DNA of 64,000 nucleotides from Oscillospiraceae bacterium (GTDB lineage Bacteria; Bacillota; Clostridia; Oscillospirales; Ruminococcaceae). Positions 22,866 to 32,071 of this stretch are shown here, in pieces. The stretch covers positions 1-64,000 of the forward strand of contig JAHHTP010000002.1 in assembly GCA_020024615.1 (NCBI GenBank), in the 5' to 3' direction. Numbering within the stretch: position 1 is the first letter of the stretch; each line of letters opens with the position of its first letter. A model generated the notes under the pieces. It saw only the letters and a list, made by a program, of their open reading frames with translations. It was not told the DNA's origin and did not search any database. The translations under genes and the position numbers were made by a program.

Positions 22866-23732
22866 ATGCGTAAAATCATTTTAACCTGTGATAGTACTTG
22901 TGACTTAGGCGATGAACTGGTTGCTAAGTTGGGCGTAACTTTGTATCCGTTCCATATTATCTTAAAAGATCAATCTTATAAGGATAATATTGATATTACC
23001 CCGGACGATCTGTACAAAGCATACTGGGAAGAAAAAGAATTGCCAAAAACTGCTGCTGTCAGCATTGGTGAATTTACCGAATTTTTCCAAAAATTTGTGG
23101 ACGACGGTTGTGATGTTGTTCATGTCACCATTGGATCCGGCATTTCTTCCTCCCCGAACAACTGTAAATTAGCAGCAGAGCAGTTTAATGGACATGTATT
23201 TGTAGTTGACTCCCGTTCTCTGTCTACCGGTTCTGGCATGCTGGTGCTGGAAGCAGCAAAACGCATCGAAGCTGGTATGGAAGCAAAACAGGTTGCTGAA
23301 GAAATAGCCGCTCTGGTTCCAAAAACCAATGTATCTTTTATTCTAGATACACTGGACTTCTTACATGCAGGTGGACGCTGTTCTGCAGTTGCAAAACTGG
23401 GTGCAAACCTGCTGTCCTTGAAACCGCAGATTTTGGTATTAAATGATGCTGAAAACTGTGGTAAAATGACTGTTGGCAAAAAATACCGTGGTAAATTGGA
23501 TAAAGTATTGGCTCAGTATGCTAAAGAAACCCTTGAAAATCATCTGGATGACTTAGTATTGGACACCATTTTTATCACCCATTCTGGCATTTCTCAAGAG
23601 CGCATTGATCTGGTAAAAAAAGTAGTACAGGATACAGCAAACTTCAAAAACATTTATGTTACAAAAGCTAGCTGCACCATTTCCTCTCACTGTGGTCCAA
23701 ATACGCTCGGTCTTTTGTTCATGACAAAATAA
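22866..23732 (+). CDS. degV: DegV family fatty acid-binding protein
   Basis: A 288-residue DegV/FakB-type protein. The family binds a fatty acid between two domains and, where FakA exists, presents it for phosphorylation. Typical segments are ILTCDSTCDLG at the N-terminus, SGISSSPNNCKLAAEQF and VDSRSLSTGSGMLVLEAA in the middle and ITHSGISQERIDLV near the end. AGAGGAAT lies about 10 bases before ATG 22866. A longer in-frame extension runs into the MATE remnant and is not real. No fakA is in the window, so the role is by family only. Confidence 0.93.
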   Translation: MRKIILTCDSTCDLGDELVAKLGVTLYPFHIILKDQSYKDNIDITPDDLYKAYWEEKELPKTAAVSIGEFTEFFQKFVDDGCDVVHVTIGSGISSSPNNCKLAAEQFNGHVFVVDSRSLSTGSGMLVLEAAKRIEAGMEAKQVAEEIAALVPKTNVSFILDTLDFLHAGGRCSAVAKLGANLLSLKPQILVLNDAENCGKMTVGKKYRGKLDKVLAQYAKETLENHLDDLVLDTIFITHSGISQERIDLVKKVVQDTANFKNIYVTKASCTISSHCGPNTLGLLFMTK

Positions 23733-23824
23733 GTTATTTCAGCTTAGAAAGGGCTAACCGTCTGATTGTTGATTTATAACATGTGCTGGCTGTTCTTTTG
23801 GATGAACAATAATACAAAACATCT

Positions 23825-23862
23825 CCTCTCATGCATAATGCTATGAGAGGGTTTTCCTTTTT
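23825..23862 (+). terminator. Intrinsic terminator after degV
   Basis: CCTCTCAT and ATGAGAGG form a stem with a GCATAATGCT loop that can itself pair, followed by GTTTTCCTTTTT. Confidence 0.82.
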
Positions 23863-23863
23863 A

Positions 23864-23896
23864 AAACAAAAACTCCCGTCTTTTATAGACGAGAGC
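23864..23896 (-). terminator. Intrinsic terminator of the ACT-hom-thrB-lysC operon
   Basis: On the minus strand CTCTCGTC and GACGGGAG form an 8-bp stem (one G-U) with TATAAAA loop, followed by TTTTTGTTTT, 15 bases after the lysC stop. Confidence 0.8.
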
Positions 23897-23911
23897 AACA
23901 AACTATTTTAA

Positions 23912-25126
23912 TTAGGCTTCTACCGGAAAGAATGCTTCATGAATTACATTGCATGCTTGTTTTGCTTTATCTTTATCAATCAGAACGGAAATTTTAATTT
24001 CAGAAGTGGAAATCATCTTAATATTGATATTTGCCTCGGATAAAGCACCGAACATCTTCGCCGCAACACCTGGATTGGACTGCATGCCAGCACCAACAAT
24101 AGAGACTTTTGCTACATCGGTGTTGAATGTAACATCGCTGATCCGTAGCACTTCTTTATTTTCCTGTATAACCGTCATTGCATTCAACATGCAGCTCTCT
24201 GGAACGGTAAAGGTGATATCTTTAGTTCCATCACGGCCAATTGACTGCAAAATAATATCGACATCAATCTTTTTGGATGCCAAGAGAGAAAATAAATTAT
24301 ATGCTATACCCGGCTCATCTGGAACACCCATTACCGAAATACGAGCAACATTATCGTCCTTAGCCACACCTTTAATTAACATTTTTTCCATTGTCGCTAC
24401 CTCCTTAACCTTTGTACCAGGTTTATCTTCCAAGCTTGAAAGTACTTCCATATTTACATGATATTTCTTCGCCATCTCAACCGAACGGTTATGCAATACA
24501 TTTGCACCCAGCGATGCCAGTTCAAGCATCTCATCATAAGTAATTTCATTTAGTTTGATTGCACCTTTTACATAGCGCGGATCAGCAGTATAAACACCGT
24601 CAACATCAGTATAAATCTGGCAGCAATCAGCATGGAGTGTAGCAGCCAGAGCAACCGCACTTGTATCCGAACCACCGCGTCCAAGCGTAGTGATATCATC
24701 CAGTCTGTTCACACCCTGGAAGCCAGCTACAATGATAATTTTATTTTTATCCAGTTCTGCATTTAAACGATCTGCATCAATATGACGAATTCTAGCATTG
24801 CCATAGTTGGTATGGCAAACAAAACCAGCCTGCCAACCAGTTAAGGAAATAACCGGATAACCCAGTGCCTCAATTGCCATTGCCAGCAGAGAAATAGAAA
24901 TTTGCTCACCAGTGGAAAGCAGCATATCCATCTCTCGTTTGGATGCTTTTGGATTGATTTCATTTGCCTTTTCAATCAGATCATCGGTTGTATCACCCTG
25001 CGCGGACACAACAACCACAACCTGGTTGCCTTTGTTGTAGGTGTCGGTTACAATTCTTGCAACATTGCGGACATGCTCTGCATCTTTTACCGACGAGCCT
25101 CCGAATTTCTGTACAATCAGTGCCAC
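23912..25126 (-). CDS. lysC: Aspartate kinase
   Basis: The 404-residue enzyme phosphorylates aspartate, the first step toward lysine, threonine, methionine and diaminopimelate. The N-terminus MALIVQKFGGSSV carries the KFGGSS kinase motif, GRGGSDTSAVALAA is the substrate region, and two ACT domains in the last 140 residues provide feedback control. The start is GTG (25126) with GGAGGAG 7 bases upstream. It is the last gene of the ACT-hom-thrB-lysC operon, linking commitment of aspartate to threonine synthesis. The 76-base gap before it has no clear promoter. Confidence 0.97.
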   Translation of the reverse strand: MALIVQKFGGSSVKDAEHVRNVARIVTDTYNKGNQVVVVVSAQGDTTDDLIEKANEINPKASKREMDMLLSTGEQISISLLAMAIEALGYPVISLTGWQAGFVCHTNYGNARIRHIDADRLNAELDKNKIIIVAGFQGVNRLDDITTLGRGGSDTSAVALAATLHADCCQIYTDVDGVYTADPRYVKGAIKLNEITYDEMLELASLGANVLHNRSVEMAKKYHVNMEVLSSLEDKPGTKVKEVATMEKMLIKGVAKDDNVARISVMGVPDEPGIAYNLFSLLASKKIDVDIILQSIGRDGTKDITFTVPESCMLNAMTVIQENKEVLRISDVTFNTDVAKVSIVGAGMQSNPGVAAKMFGALSEANINIKMISTSEIKISVLIDKDKAKQACNVIHEAFFPVEA

Positions 25127-25202
25127 GTTATTCTCCTCCTAAACTCTATCAATATCTGTGAATATACGGAATATACAAAAATAAGACATCATTGTCCTGT
25201 TA

Positions 25203-26093
25203 TTAGAATACCACTTTTGTGCCTTGGTTGTCAATAGAAAGTTCTTTGATTTGCCAGCCATTTAAGCCCATATTATCCAAATATTCTCGCATTGTGGAGG
25301 CAAAGCACGTATCATGCCCATTGACAATTGCCATCAGTGTGGAACCTGCACCACTTAAATATACTGCATAAGCACCCAGATCATACGCTTTTTCAAACAC
25401 ATCATCTGCATGGGGGATCAGCTTAAGCCGATACGGCTGATGCAATTTATCCTGTACAGCTTCCCGGATATTCTCATACTTACCTTGTAAAAGAGAGGCG
25501 GAAAAAAGCGCAGCACGAGAAAGATTAAAGCGCGCATCCATATGCGAAATGGTTTCTGGAAGACATTCGCGTGCATCAGAAGTTTTCATCTCAAAATCAG
25601 GAATTAACGCCATAAATTTCAGCTGACGGAAAATCTCCTGTTTTACCCAGTACACATGATTTCCTTCAAACACTGCTGTCACAATGCCGCCAAGCAACGC
25701 TGGGGCAACATTGTCCGGATGGCCCTCAATCTTTGACGCGATATCAACCAGCTCATCGGTATTAAACGGTGTCCCCAACAATAAGTTTGCTCCGTATACA
25801 CCTGCTATGATACAGGCCGAAGACGAACCCAATCCCCTTGTCATCGGAATGTTGTTTTTTTGATGAATCTTCAAACCTGACAGCGGTTTGCCGCACATAT
25901 CATAAAGAGTCTTGGCGGAGGTGTAAATCAGGTTGCTTGCATCCGTCGGAACTGTCGTTCCATCAAGCGACAGAATATCAATCTTATCACTTTCTTCTAT
26001 ACCAACATAGTTGTATAAATTAACGGCCAATCCAAGGCTATCAAAGCCCGCACCTAAGTTTGCACTGGTCGCAGGAATCTGAATGTTAATCAT
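25203..26093 (-). CDS. thrB: Homoserine kinase
   Basis: A 296-residue GHMP kinase that phosphorylates homoserine on the way to threonine. The ATP-binding motif is PMTRGLGSSSACI (about residue 86-98), with the N-terminal IQIPATSANLGAGFDSLGLAVNLYN and the C-terminal YLSGAGSTLMAIV segment typical of the family. AGAGGGAG precedes the ATG by about 7 bases. It lies 36 bases after hom. Threonine synthase is not in the window. Confidence 0.96.
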   Translation of the reverse strand: MINIQIPATSANLGAGFDSLGLAVNLYNYVGIEESDKIDILSLDGTTVPTDASNLIYTSAKTLYDMCGKPLSGLKIHQKNNIPMTRGLGSSSACIIAGVYGANLLLGTPFNTDELVDIASKIEGHPDNVAPALLGGIVTAVFEGNHVYWVKQEIFRQLKFMALIPDFEMKTSDARECLPETISHMDARFNLSRAALFSASLLQGKYENIREAVQDKLHQPYRLKLIPHADDVFEKAYDLGAYAVYLSGAGSTLMAIVNGHDTCFASTMREYLDNMGLNGWQIKELSIDNQGTKVVF

Positions 26094-26129
26094 GGTGTTC
26101 TCCCTCTTTGCTTTTTATTCCGGAATCTC

Positions 26130-27374
26130 TTAATACTCCAGCACTCTTATTTTATTCAACAATGTGCCTGCCGGTTCGACAGAAGCCACAAAATTCGCTG
26201 CATCTTTTCCGGCAATCAACGGTGTAATAAAAGCCACTTCGTTTTTCGGCTGATTTTCACGAGAAAGCACTTTCACATTGCCAAGCAATTCTTTTGTTTT
26301 TTCCATCAGCTTGTCCGTATTTGCTGCATCAAACAGCATGTAATATTCATGTTTTGCTTCATCAGCTGCCAGCAACTCGTTGTGATCACTATCCTCCCAA
26401 TATAAGAAGCTACAGTTATCCTCCATTGCAGCAGCATCAATCATATCAGAAACAACAGCGGAAGCAGTAGGAAGTTTTCCTGCACCCTTACCATAAAACA
26501 GCACATCTCCAGTTGCATTGCCACGAACCAGAATTGCGTTGAACACATCATTTACATGTGCCAGCTGACTGTCGTCACTGATAAATGCCGGGCATACCAT
26601 ACATTCCGATTTACCGTTTTCAGCTCTTTTATAATATCCAATCAATTTAATGACGCCGCCCCAGTTTTCCGCGTATGCAACATCAGTCAAGGTCAGATTG
26701 GTGATACCTTCGTTGGAAATGTATTCCGGATAAACATGTTTGCCGGAAGCAATAGATGCCATGATGCAGATCTTTCTGGCTGCATCTTCTCCCTCCACAT
26801 CCGCTCTCGGATCGCGTTCTGCATATCCAAGCTTCTGTGCCATTGCCAGTGCATCTGCAAACGAAGTATTTTCCTTAATCATCTGTGTCAAAATAAAGTT
26901 GGTGGTACCGTTTAAAATACCAGCAATCTCGGTAATCTCATTGGCCGCCAAACAGTCATACATCGGATGGATAACCGGAATACCGCCACCTACACTCGCT
27001 TCAAAGAAATAGTTGACATGATGTTCTCGTGCCGTCTTTAATAATTCTGCACCTTTTGCAGCAACCAGTGCCTTATTAGAGGAAACAACGCTTTTTCCGC
27101 TTTCCAATAATGCTTTGGTAAATTCAAAAGCCGGATGAATGCCGCCCATAACTTCGGCAACCACTTTAATCTCATTGTCCTGTAAAATATCATTAAAGTC
27201 TTTGGTAAATCTATCCTTGTAAGCAAGATTGTCAAAATCTCTTAGATCGAGAATTTTTTTAACATCCAGTTCTTTTCCCAATTTCTTTGCAATATTGCTG
27301 GCATTGTTTAAGATCACTTCCACAACGCCTGAGCCAACAACACCATGTCCCATTACAGCAGCCTGTATCTTCAT
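26130..27374 (-). CDS. hom: Homoserine dehydrogenase
   Basis: A 414-residue enzyme that reduces aspartate semialdehyde to homoserine. The Rossmann motif is at the start (AVMGHGVVGSGVVEV), the catalytic domain contains GGGIPVIHPMYDCLAANEITEIAGILNGTTNFILTQM, and a C-terminal ACT domain (about 340-414) suggests threonine inhibition. ATG 27374 is chosen over 27389 because GGAGGG lies 7 bases upstream of the inner start. It follows the ACT-domain gene and precedes thrB. Confidence 0.97.
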   Translation of the reverse strand: MKIQAAVMGHGVVGSGVVEVILNNASNIAKKLGKELDVKKILDLRDFDNLAYKDRFTKDFNDILQDNEIKVVAEVMGGIHPAFEFTKALLESGKSVVSSNKALVAAKGAELLKTAREHHVNYFFEASVGGGIPVIHPMYDCLAANEITEIAGILNGTTNFILTQMIKENTSFADALAMAQKLGYAERDPRADVEGEDAARKICIMASIASGKHVYPEYISNEGITNLTLTDVAYAENWGGVIKLIGYYKRAENGKSECMVCPAFISDDSQLAHVNDVFNAILVRGNATGDVLFYGKGAGKLPTASAVVSDMIDAAAMEDNCSFLYWEDSDHNELLAADEAKHEYYMLFDAANTDKLMEKTKELLGNVKVLSRENQPKNEVAFITPLIAGKDAANFVASVEPAGTLLNKIRVLEY

Positions 27375-27405
27375 CTTTATTCCCTCCATGAAAATTCTTT
27401 GATAA

Positions 27406-27837
27406 TTATAATCTTCGAACTGTCAATACACCGCGCAGCTGGCGCAGATGTTCCATCAATGCCTCATAACTTCCTGCCTTTTCCATACGCACCGTAATGG
27501 TGACACTGGCAACCGTTTCAGACGGAACATTCTGATTTAAAGTTATGATATTTGCTTTGAATTCATAAAGCACGTACAATACCGAAGATAAGATTCCCGG
27601 CTCATCCGAGAGTTTTAAATATATCGTAATGTCTTTCTGTGTTTGAATATCTTCGTAATATGTAATGCTATCTTTATATTTATAAAATGCACTTCGCGAC
27701 ACATCCGCCATTTTGCATGCTTCGGTTAAATTCTGCGCTTCATCCTTCAATAAATACTGCTTGGCGAGCAATACCTTTTGAAAAATGGTCGGCAGAACAT
27801 TCTCATCGACCAATACAAAACGCTGTTCTTCTTTCAT
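27406..27837 (-). CDS. ACT domain-containing protein (PheB/UPF0735 family)
   Basis: A 143-residue protein with an N-terminal helix-turn-helix-like section (about 25-60; LTEACKMADVSRSAFYKYKDSI) and a C-terminal ACT domain (about 68-143; DITIYLKLSDEPGILSSVLYVLYEFKANI). It matches the UPF0735 group often called PheB in B. subtilis. As the first gene of the threonine operon it may sense an amino acid and regulate the genes; that is inference. AGGAGG lies 10 bases upstream and the operon promoter is just beyond. Confidence 0.92.
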   Translation of the reverse strand: MKEEQRFVLVDENVLPTIFQKVLLAKQYLLKDEAQNLTEACKMADVSRSAFYKYKDSITYYEDIQTQKDITIYLKLSDEPGILSSVLYVLYEFKANIITLNQNVPSETVASVTITVRMEKAGSYEALMEHLRQLRGVLTVRRL

Positions 27838-27880
27838 TAGTACGCCTCCTGTGAACAGTTGTGTTTATATGATATACGCT

Positions 27881-27909
27881 ATGATACCATTTTTTCAGAA
27901 AAAATACAA
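27881..27909 (-). promoter_or_regulatory. Promoter of the ACT-hom-thrB-lysC operon
   Basis: On the minus strand TTGTAT (27904-27909) and TATCAT (27881-27886) are 17 bases apart. There is no visible T-box or leader peptide in the about 40-base leader. Confidence 0.6.
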
Positions 27910-27964
27910 CCATTCAAAACAGGATAATATCTTTCAATTTCCATGTTTTTATAGAGTTATTCCA

Positions 27965-29320
27965 TTATATGACATTTATTCTCTTATTTTTTATTGTTTT
28001 CTTTTGTAATCTTTTGTTTTCTGATATATTTATACATTTTGCACATAAAATCAAGCATATTGCTCCGGTATTCAATAATACAAGTGCGGTATTTACCATA
28101 TCCGAAAACATCAAAATGCTCTCAGAAGACGAAAAAAAGCCTGCAAATCCCATCATGACAAAAACTATTATATAGATTGTTTGAATGGTTTTCCCTTTCC
28201 CAAATAAAAAATAAATCGATCTGCTTCCATAAAATCCCCATCCGAGTGCCGCCGCAAAAGCAAAGCAAAAAAGTGCCACTATTAAAAATATATTTCCAGA
28301 AACACCGAAAGCGGCTTCCCATACAGCCGCCGTCATACCATAACATCCATTCCCAGACGCTGTGACATCACTTACAAGCAAACTCAATGCGGTCACACTG
28401 CACATGATTATTGTGTCAAAGAATACCTCAAAAATCCCCCACAAACCTGCTGTGTGCGGTTCTTCATCTGCGGCAGCATGCACAATTGGGGCAGATCCCA
28501 AACCGCTCTCATTGGTAAACAAACCTCTGGTAAATCCACTTTTAACCGCCAAAATCCAGATACTACCGCAAAAACCTCCAGCCATCTGCCGCATACCAAA
28601 TGCACCCATAATTATAGATGCTACCGCTTGCGGCAGCCTGTTAATCCGCAAGACGATCAATGTCAGACACCCAATCAGATAACCCAATGCCATAATCGGT
28701 GTCAAAACGCCTGCAATCTTTGTAATGCGCTTTCCTCCACCACACATCGCAATAAATAATAGCAAACAAAACAATCCTGCCACTATAAACATCAATCCAT
28801 ATAATGTTCTTCCAGAAACAGGAAGCTGTTTTATCACAATTCCCACAGCGTTGGTCTGTGCAGCATCTCCAATAAAAAAGCTTGCACCGATGCACAGAAT
28901 CGCAAATATTTTCCCTGCCCATTTCGCATGCAGCAGATCCGTTATATAATACATCGGACCGCCATGATTCCCTTTCCTTGTTTTACAAGCAAGAAAAATT
29001 TCGGTGTATTTAACAGCCATTTCCAAAACCGCTGCCACACACATCCAGAATATCGCCCCTGATCCGCCAATTTCAATCGCTGCTGCTACGCCAATAATAT
29101 TTCCTGTACCAATTGTTCCAGCAAGTGCTGTCATCGCAGCAGAAAAAGAATTCATTTTACCATCTTTTTTCTGTTTCTGAAACGGCAGACGCATACTCTT
29201 TGCAAAACACCGAAACTGCACCCAATGTGTCTTAATTCCGCATAATATCCCTGTTACAGTTAATAATCCAGCTGACATCGGTTCCAGCAACATATAAAAT
29301 AAACTGCTCAAAACTTCCAT
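27965..29320 (-). CDS. Sodium:alanine/glycine symporter (AGCS family)
   Basis: A 451-residue amino acid:cation symporter with about ten membrane segments. Diagnostic AGCS stretches are GTIGTGNIIGVAAAIEIGGSGAIFWM, ACKTRKGNHGGPMYYI, GLFTNESGLGSAPIVHAAA and the late VNTALVLLNTGAICLI. It probably takes up alanine or glycine with sodium. ATG 29320 is chosen because AGGAGG lies 9 bases upstream; an upstream extension would cover a terminator. It ends well before the ACT promoter and no terminator is visible. No glycine riboswitch is seen upstream. Confidence 0.93.
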   Translation of the reverse strand: MEVLSSLFYMLLEPMSAGLLTVTGILCGIKTHWVQFRCFAKSMRLPFQKQKKDGKMNSFSAAMTALAGTIGTGNIIGVAAAIEIGGSGAIFWMCVAAVLEMAVKYTEIFLACKTRKGNHGGPMYYITDLLHAKWAGKIFAILCIGASFFIGDAAQTNAVGIVIKQLPVSGRTLYGLMFIVAGLFCLLLFIAMCGGGKRITKIAGVLTPIMALGYLIGCLTLIVLRINRLPQAVASIIMGAFGMRQMAGGFCGSIWILAVKSGFTRGLFTNESGLGSAPIVHAAADEEPHTAGLWGIFEVFFDTIIMCSVTALSLLVSDVTASGNGCYGMTAAVWEAAFGVSGNIFLIVALFCFAFAAALGWGFYGSRSIYFLFGKGKTIQTIYIIVFVMMGFAGFFSSSESILMFSDMVNTALVLLNTGAICLILCAKCINISENKRLQKKTIKNKRINVI

Positions 29321-29364
29321 TGCACACCTCCTGTTAAAACAGTGTATGCAAAATATGCTTATCC

Positions 29365-29400
29365 CAAAACAAAAAGCGGACATAAATCTCTGCCCGCTTA
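29365..29400 (-). terminator. Intrinsic terminator after the DUF624 gene
   Basis: On the minus strand GCGGGCA pairs with TGTCCGC (one G-U), extended by AA/TT, followed by TTTTTGTTTT. Confidence 0.75.
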
Positions 29401-29406
29401 TCATCA

Positions 29407-30312
29407 TTATTTGATTGTTTTTGTTTTCTTGGAAGGCTGTGCCACCGGTATGTTACTTACTTTTTCAAGTTCCGGTGCATCCGTAAAGAGCGATTCCTGC
29501 TTCGCTTCGGTCGCCACATCAATTACATTTCCATCTTCATCCTCATAAACATACTCATACTCGTATTCATCTTCATCGTCTGATTGCACTGCATACGGGT
29601 CTTCTTCTCCGGACTGCTCATAGTAAGGTTTGATAATATGCATATACACATACGGAAAGTATAAATAAGATATCATAAAACCTAAAGTAGACATCGGGAA
29701 AAATAACAACACCGGTGCACAAAGTGGGAAGGTGATAAAAAACAGTAGTCCAAACACGATTAAAAATGCTGCAACAATTAAATTTGCCTTGAAACTCATA
29801 ACTGACAGAATCAAGCTGTTTTTCAACATAGCAAATCCGTTTATCGCTACCTTTGCACTCAGCAACCAGCTGAAGAAAAAAGCAAACAGAAAAATAATTG
29901 AGAAAATAATCGAAGCGAATGCTCCGAGATAGATGATAAAGTTGCCTGAGCTAAAGTTGGCTGGGAAGAACCACAAGGAGTACAGCAGGCCAACTCCAAT
30001 AAATACTTCTAAAAGGCCCCATAAAAACGAACTTTTAAAGTTCTTTCCAAAATTGGACCAGAAATCATGCCAGATAAACACCGGCTTTCTCTCCACCATA
30101 TCACTTGTCAGCTTTAATAATGCCGTGGTCGCTGGTCCAAATGTAATTACCGGAATACAGGCAATCATATAAAGCATATTTAACAATATAAGCCGAAAGA
30201 AATTTCTAAAATACAACTCAAAAAATAGAAAAAAACGATTTTTGAGCGGTTCATTTTTGCTGACACCCTTACCTGGCTTTTGAAAATTGCAAAATCCAAA
30301 AAAACTTGCCAC
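29407..30312 (-). CDS. DUF624/YesL-like membrane protein with acidic tail
   Basis: A 301-residue protein. About six hydrophobic segments lie between residues 30 and 230. The motif PVITFGPATTALLKLTSDMVERKPVFIWHDFWSNF is characteristic of the YesL/DUF624 family. A cytoplasmic tail follows that is rich in Glu, Asp and Tyr (DDEDEYEYEYVYEDEDG). Family members often sit by carbohydrate uptake genes, but function is unproven. GTG 30312 is preferred since GAGGA sits 7 bases upstream. It begins 21 bases after the preceding membrane protein gene ends and is likely co-transcribed with it. Confidence 0.82.
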   Translation of the reverse strand: MASFFGFCNFQKPGKGVSKNEPLKNRFFLFFELYFRNFFRLILLNMLYMIACIPVITFGPATTALLKLTSDMVERKPVFIWHDFWSNFGKNFKSSFLWGLLEVFIGVGLLYSLWFFPANFSSGNFIIYLGAFASIIFSIIFLFAFFFSWLLSAKVAINGFAMLKNSLILSVMSFKANLIVAAFLIVFGLLFFITFPLCAPVLLFFPMSTLGFMISYLYFPYVYMHIIKPYYEQSGEEDPYAVQSDDEDEYEYEYVYEDEDGNVIDVATEAKQESLFTDAPELEKVSNIPVAQPSKKTKTIK

Positions 30313-30332
30313 TTTAACATCCTCACTTTTCT

Positions 30333-30914
30333 TCAGGCAGAAAACAGCATTGCACCATACCACCTGTAACATACTGCCGCCGCTACACAGAGTAATAACA
30401 GCAGGAATAAATATCCTAAATTTTTCGCAGCACAACTGACTAGCTTCTCACGCAAATGTTCGGTTTCTCGCAGCTTCAGACAATTTTGCACACCTGCGAT
30501 TCCTGCCGGAAGCAACAGCAAAAAATAGCATACAGCAAACGGTACATACCACACAGCAGCAAACAGATACTGCTGCTCTAAAAGCAGCCACATTCCATAA
30601 CAGCCGCATCCTATTCCCGAAAATCCAAATAAAATATACACCAATGGCTGTCCGATCATCCAAAGTCCGGATATGTAGATTGCAATCATTAAAATCAATC
30701 CTGGCAGAAATAGTCTGCACCCGAACTTTACCAAATTCGATACAGTGCATTCCATTGCCTTTAGTTGTTCCCAAACATCGCCGATTAGAGATGCTGCCTT
30801 TCCAGCTGCATCAGAAAGCTGCATTTTTATCATCATGCAGCCACAAATCACTCCGATTAAATAAATCAAACCAAGCCAGAAACCCAATGATCGATTGCTT
30901 TTACTTTGCTCCAT
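30333..30914 (-). CDS. Hydrophobic membrane protein, possibly SpoIIM-like
   Basis: A 193-residue protein with about five membrane segments. The opening SLGFWLGLIYLIGVICGCMMIKMQ, a soluble stretch, then three central helices and a basic loop (CLKLRETEHLREKLVSCAAK) before the last helix resemble stage II sporulation protein M. I cannot confirm the family because the conserved positions are few. GGTGGAAAG precedes the ATG. A TATAAT at 30983-30988 on the minus strand may be its -10, with a poor -35. It heads a two-gene unit with the DUF624 gene. Confidence 0.7.
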   Translation of the reverse strand: MEQSKSNRSLGFWLGLIYLIGVICGCMMIKMQLSDAAGKAASLIGDVWEQLKAMECTVSNLVKFGCRLFLPGLILMIAIYISGLWMIGQPLVYILFGFSGIGCGCYGMWLLLEQQYLFAAVWYVPFAVCYFLLLLPAGIAGVQNCLKLRETEHLREKLVSCAAKNLGYLFLLLLLCVAAAVCYRWYGAMLFSA

Positions 30915-31020
30915 ATTCTTTCCACCGCCTTTTGCTTTTGTACATAAAGTATACAGTACATTTCAGTACACAGTGCATTATATGGAGCAGCTGCTTCTTT
31001 TATAACCAGACAGCTTCTTA

Positions 31021-31067
31021 AAAATGTAAAGGAAGGGACAACTGCCTGCATCAGGCTGGTTGCCCCC
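31021..31067 (-). terminator. Terminator after the TIGR04086 gene
   Basis: On the minus strand the arms GGGGGCAAC and GTTGTCCC enclose GCCTG/CAGGC, followed by TTCCTTTACATTTTT. The T-run is interrupted. Confidence 0.65.
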
Positions 31068-31092
31068 ATAAACTCCTATGTTCAATACGCAA

Positions 31093-31551
31093 TCATCCGT
31101 AACTGTACCGGCGATTCTGCTTTTTCATTGCCAAAACAACCCCAAGTAGGCTGCCAACTATACAGCAGACAAAACTTCCAGCTGCTTTGATAGCAATCCA
31201 TAACGAATCGGTCAGCAATCCATCCTGCACAAACGCCAGATGACCAACAACCAGCAGTACAATCCAGATAAGTCCGCTAATCAAACCGATCAGCAAACCC
31301 TTTTCCTGCATCATTCTGCCAGATAATAAACCGTTGATCAACCCGCCAAGCAAAACTAGACCGACACAAATTCCATTCAAGGCAGTTGCCGGAATATGGA
31401 ACTTCGCAATCAGCCACGCGGCAAGCAGCAGCAAAATAACCACTGCCAAAATTCCACAGAAAAATCCTACTCCCACGCTACGCCAAAAACGCAATGCCAG
31501 TGGATGAGAACCTTTTGGTGAAACAGTCGGATGATTATGTTTATTCGCCAT
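31093..31551 (-). CDS. TIGR04086 family membrane protein
   Basis: A 152-residue protein with four membrane segments (about 28-50, 58-78, 85-106, 120-145) and a GLINGLLSGRMMQEKGLLIGLISG centre typical of TIGR04086, a small Clostridial membrane family usually found beside yajC. The function is unknown. ATG 31551 is chosen because GAGGAA lies 6 bases upstream. It begins 73 bases after yajC and is probably in the same transcript. Confidence 0.85.
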   Translation of the reverse strand: MANKHNHPTVSPKGSHPLALRFWRSVGVGFFCGILAVVILLLLAAWLIAKFHIPATALNGICVGLVLLGGLINGLLSGRMMQEKGLLIGLISGLIWIVLLVVGHLAFVQDGLLTDSLWIAIKAAGSFVCCIVGSLLGVVLAMKKQNRRYSYG

Positions 31552-31623
31552 ACCACATTCCTCGATTCCTATATTGTTATCTTCAGAATATGCAGCAACA
31601 GGCAAAATCATTCCGTCAGAACA

Positions 31624-31989
31624 TTATTGAACAGAACCTTTTTTCTTATTTGCAGACTCAACCTTCTGCTCTTCGTGTACAGTTTCGTTTGACTGAATAG
31701 CCCAACGTTTTACACGGATTTTGTTGCGGTTGTCACCGGATTCCAGCAGAACAGTATCCTCTTTGATGTTAACAACAATACCCTCAATGCCACCGATGGT
31801 TACAACGATATCGCCAACCTGGATATTGTTACGCATAGACTGGGTTTCTTTCTCTTTTTTACGCTGCGGACGAATGATTAAGAAGTACATAACCACCAGC
31901 AGCAGTACAAAAGGCAGAAGTGTTGCAAGCATAGACATCGTACCGCCTGCTTGCGGAGCAGCAGCTGTTAAAATAGTGCTAATATTCAT
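31624..31989 (-). CDS. yajC: Preprotein translocase subunit YajC
   Basis: A 121-residue accessory Sec protein. It has one membrane segment (about 20-40; ATLLPFVLLLVVMYFLIIRPQRKKEKE) and a soluble KOW-like domain (QVGDIVVTIGGIEGIV). The ATG at 31989 is used because the outer ATG would touch the GGAGG ribosome binding site. In many bacteria it sits next to secDF; here it is almost 17 kb away and pairs with the TIGR04086 gene. Confidence 0.96.
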   Translation of the reverse strand: MNISTILTAAAPQAGGTMSMLATLLPFVLLLVVMYFLIIRPQRKKEKETQSMRNNIQVGDIVVTIGGIEGIVVNIKEDTVLLESGDNRNKIRVKRWAIQSNETVHEEQKVESANKKKGSVQ

Positions 31990-32022
31990 TGATAGCATCC
32001 TCCATAAAAAATCGATATTTCT

Positions 32023-32051
32023 ATTATAACAAATTTAACTGGAAATTACAA
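32023..32051 (-). promoter_or_regulatory. Promoter of yajC
   Basis: On the minus strand TTGTAA (32046-32051) and TATAAT (32023-32028) are 17 bases apart. Confidence 0.75.
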
Positions 32052-32071
32052 TAGGAAAACCTGTAAATATT

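Noticed and set aside
25127..25202. Separate lysC promoter with leader
   Set aside because: TTGTAT and TATTGA are 18 bases apart but weak, and no lysine riboswitch fits in 76 bases.
29321..29364. Glycine riboswitch before the AGCS symporter
   Set aside because: The intergenic space is too short and lacks paired aptamer sequences.
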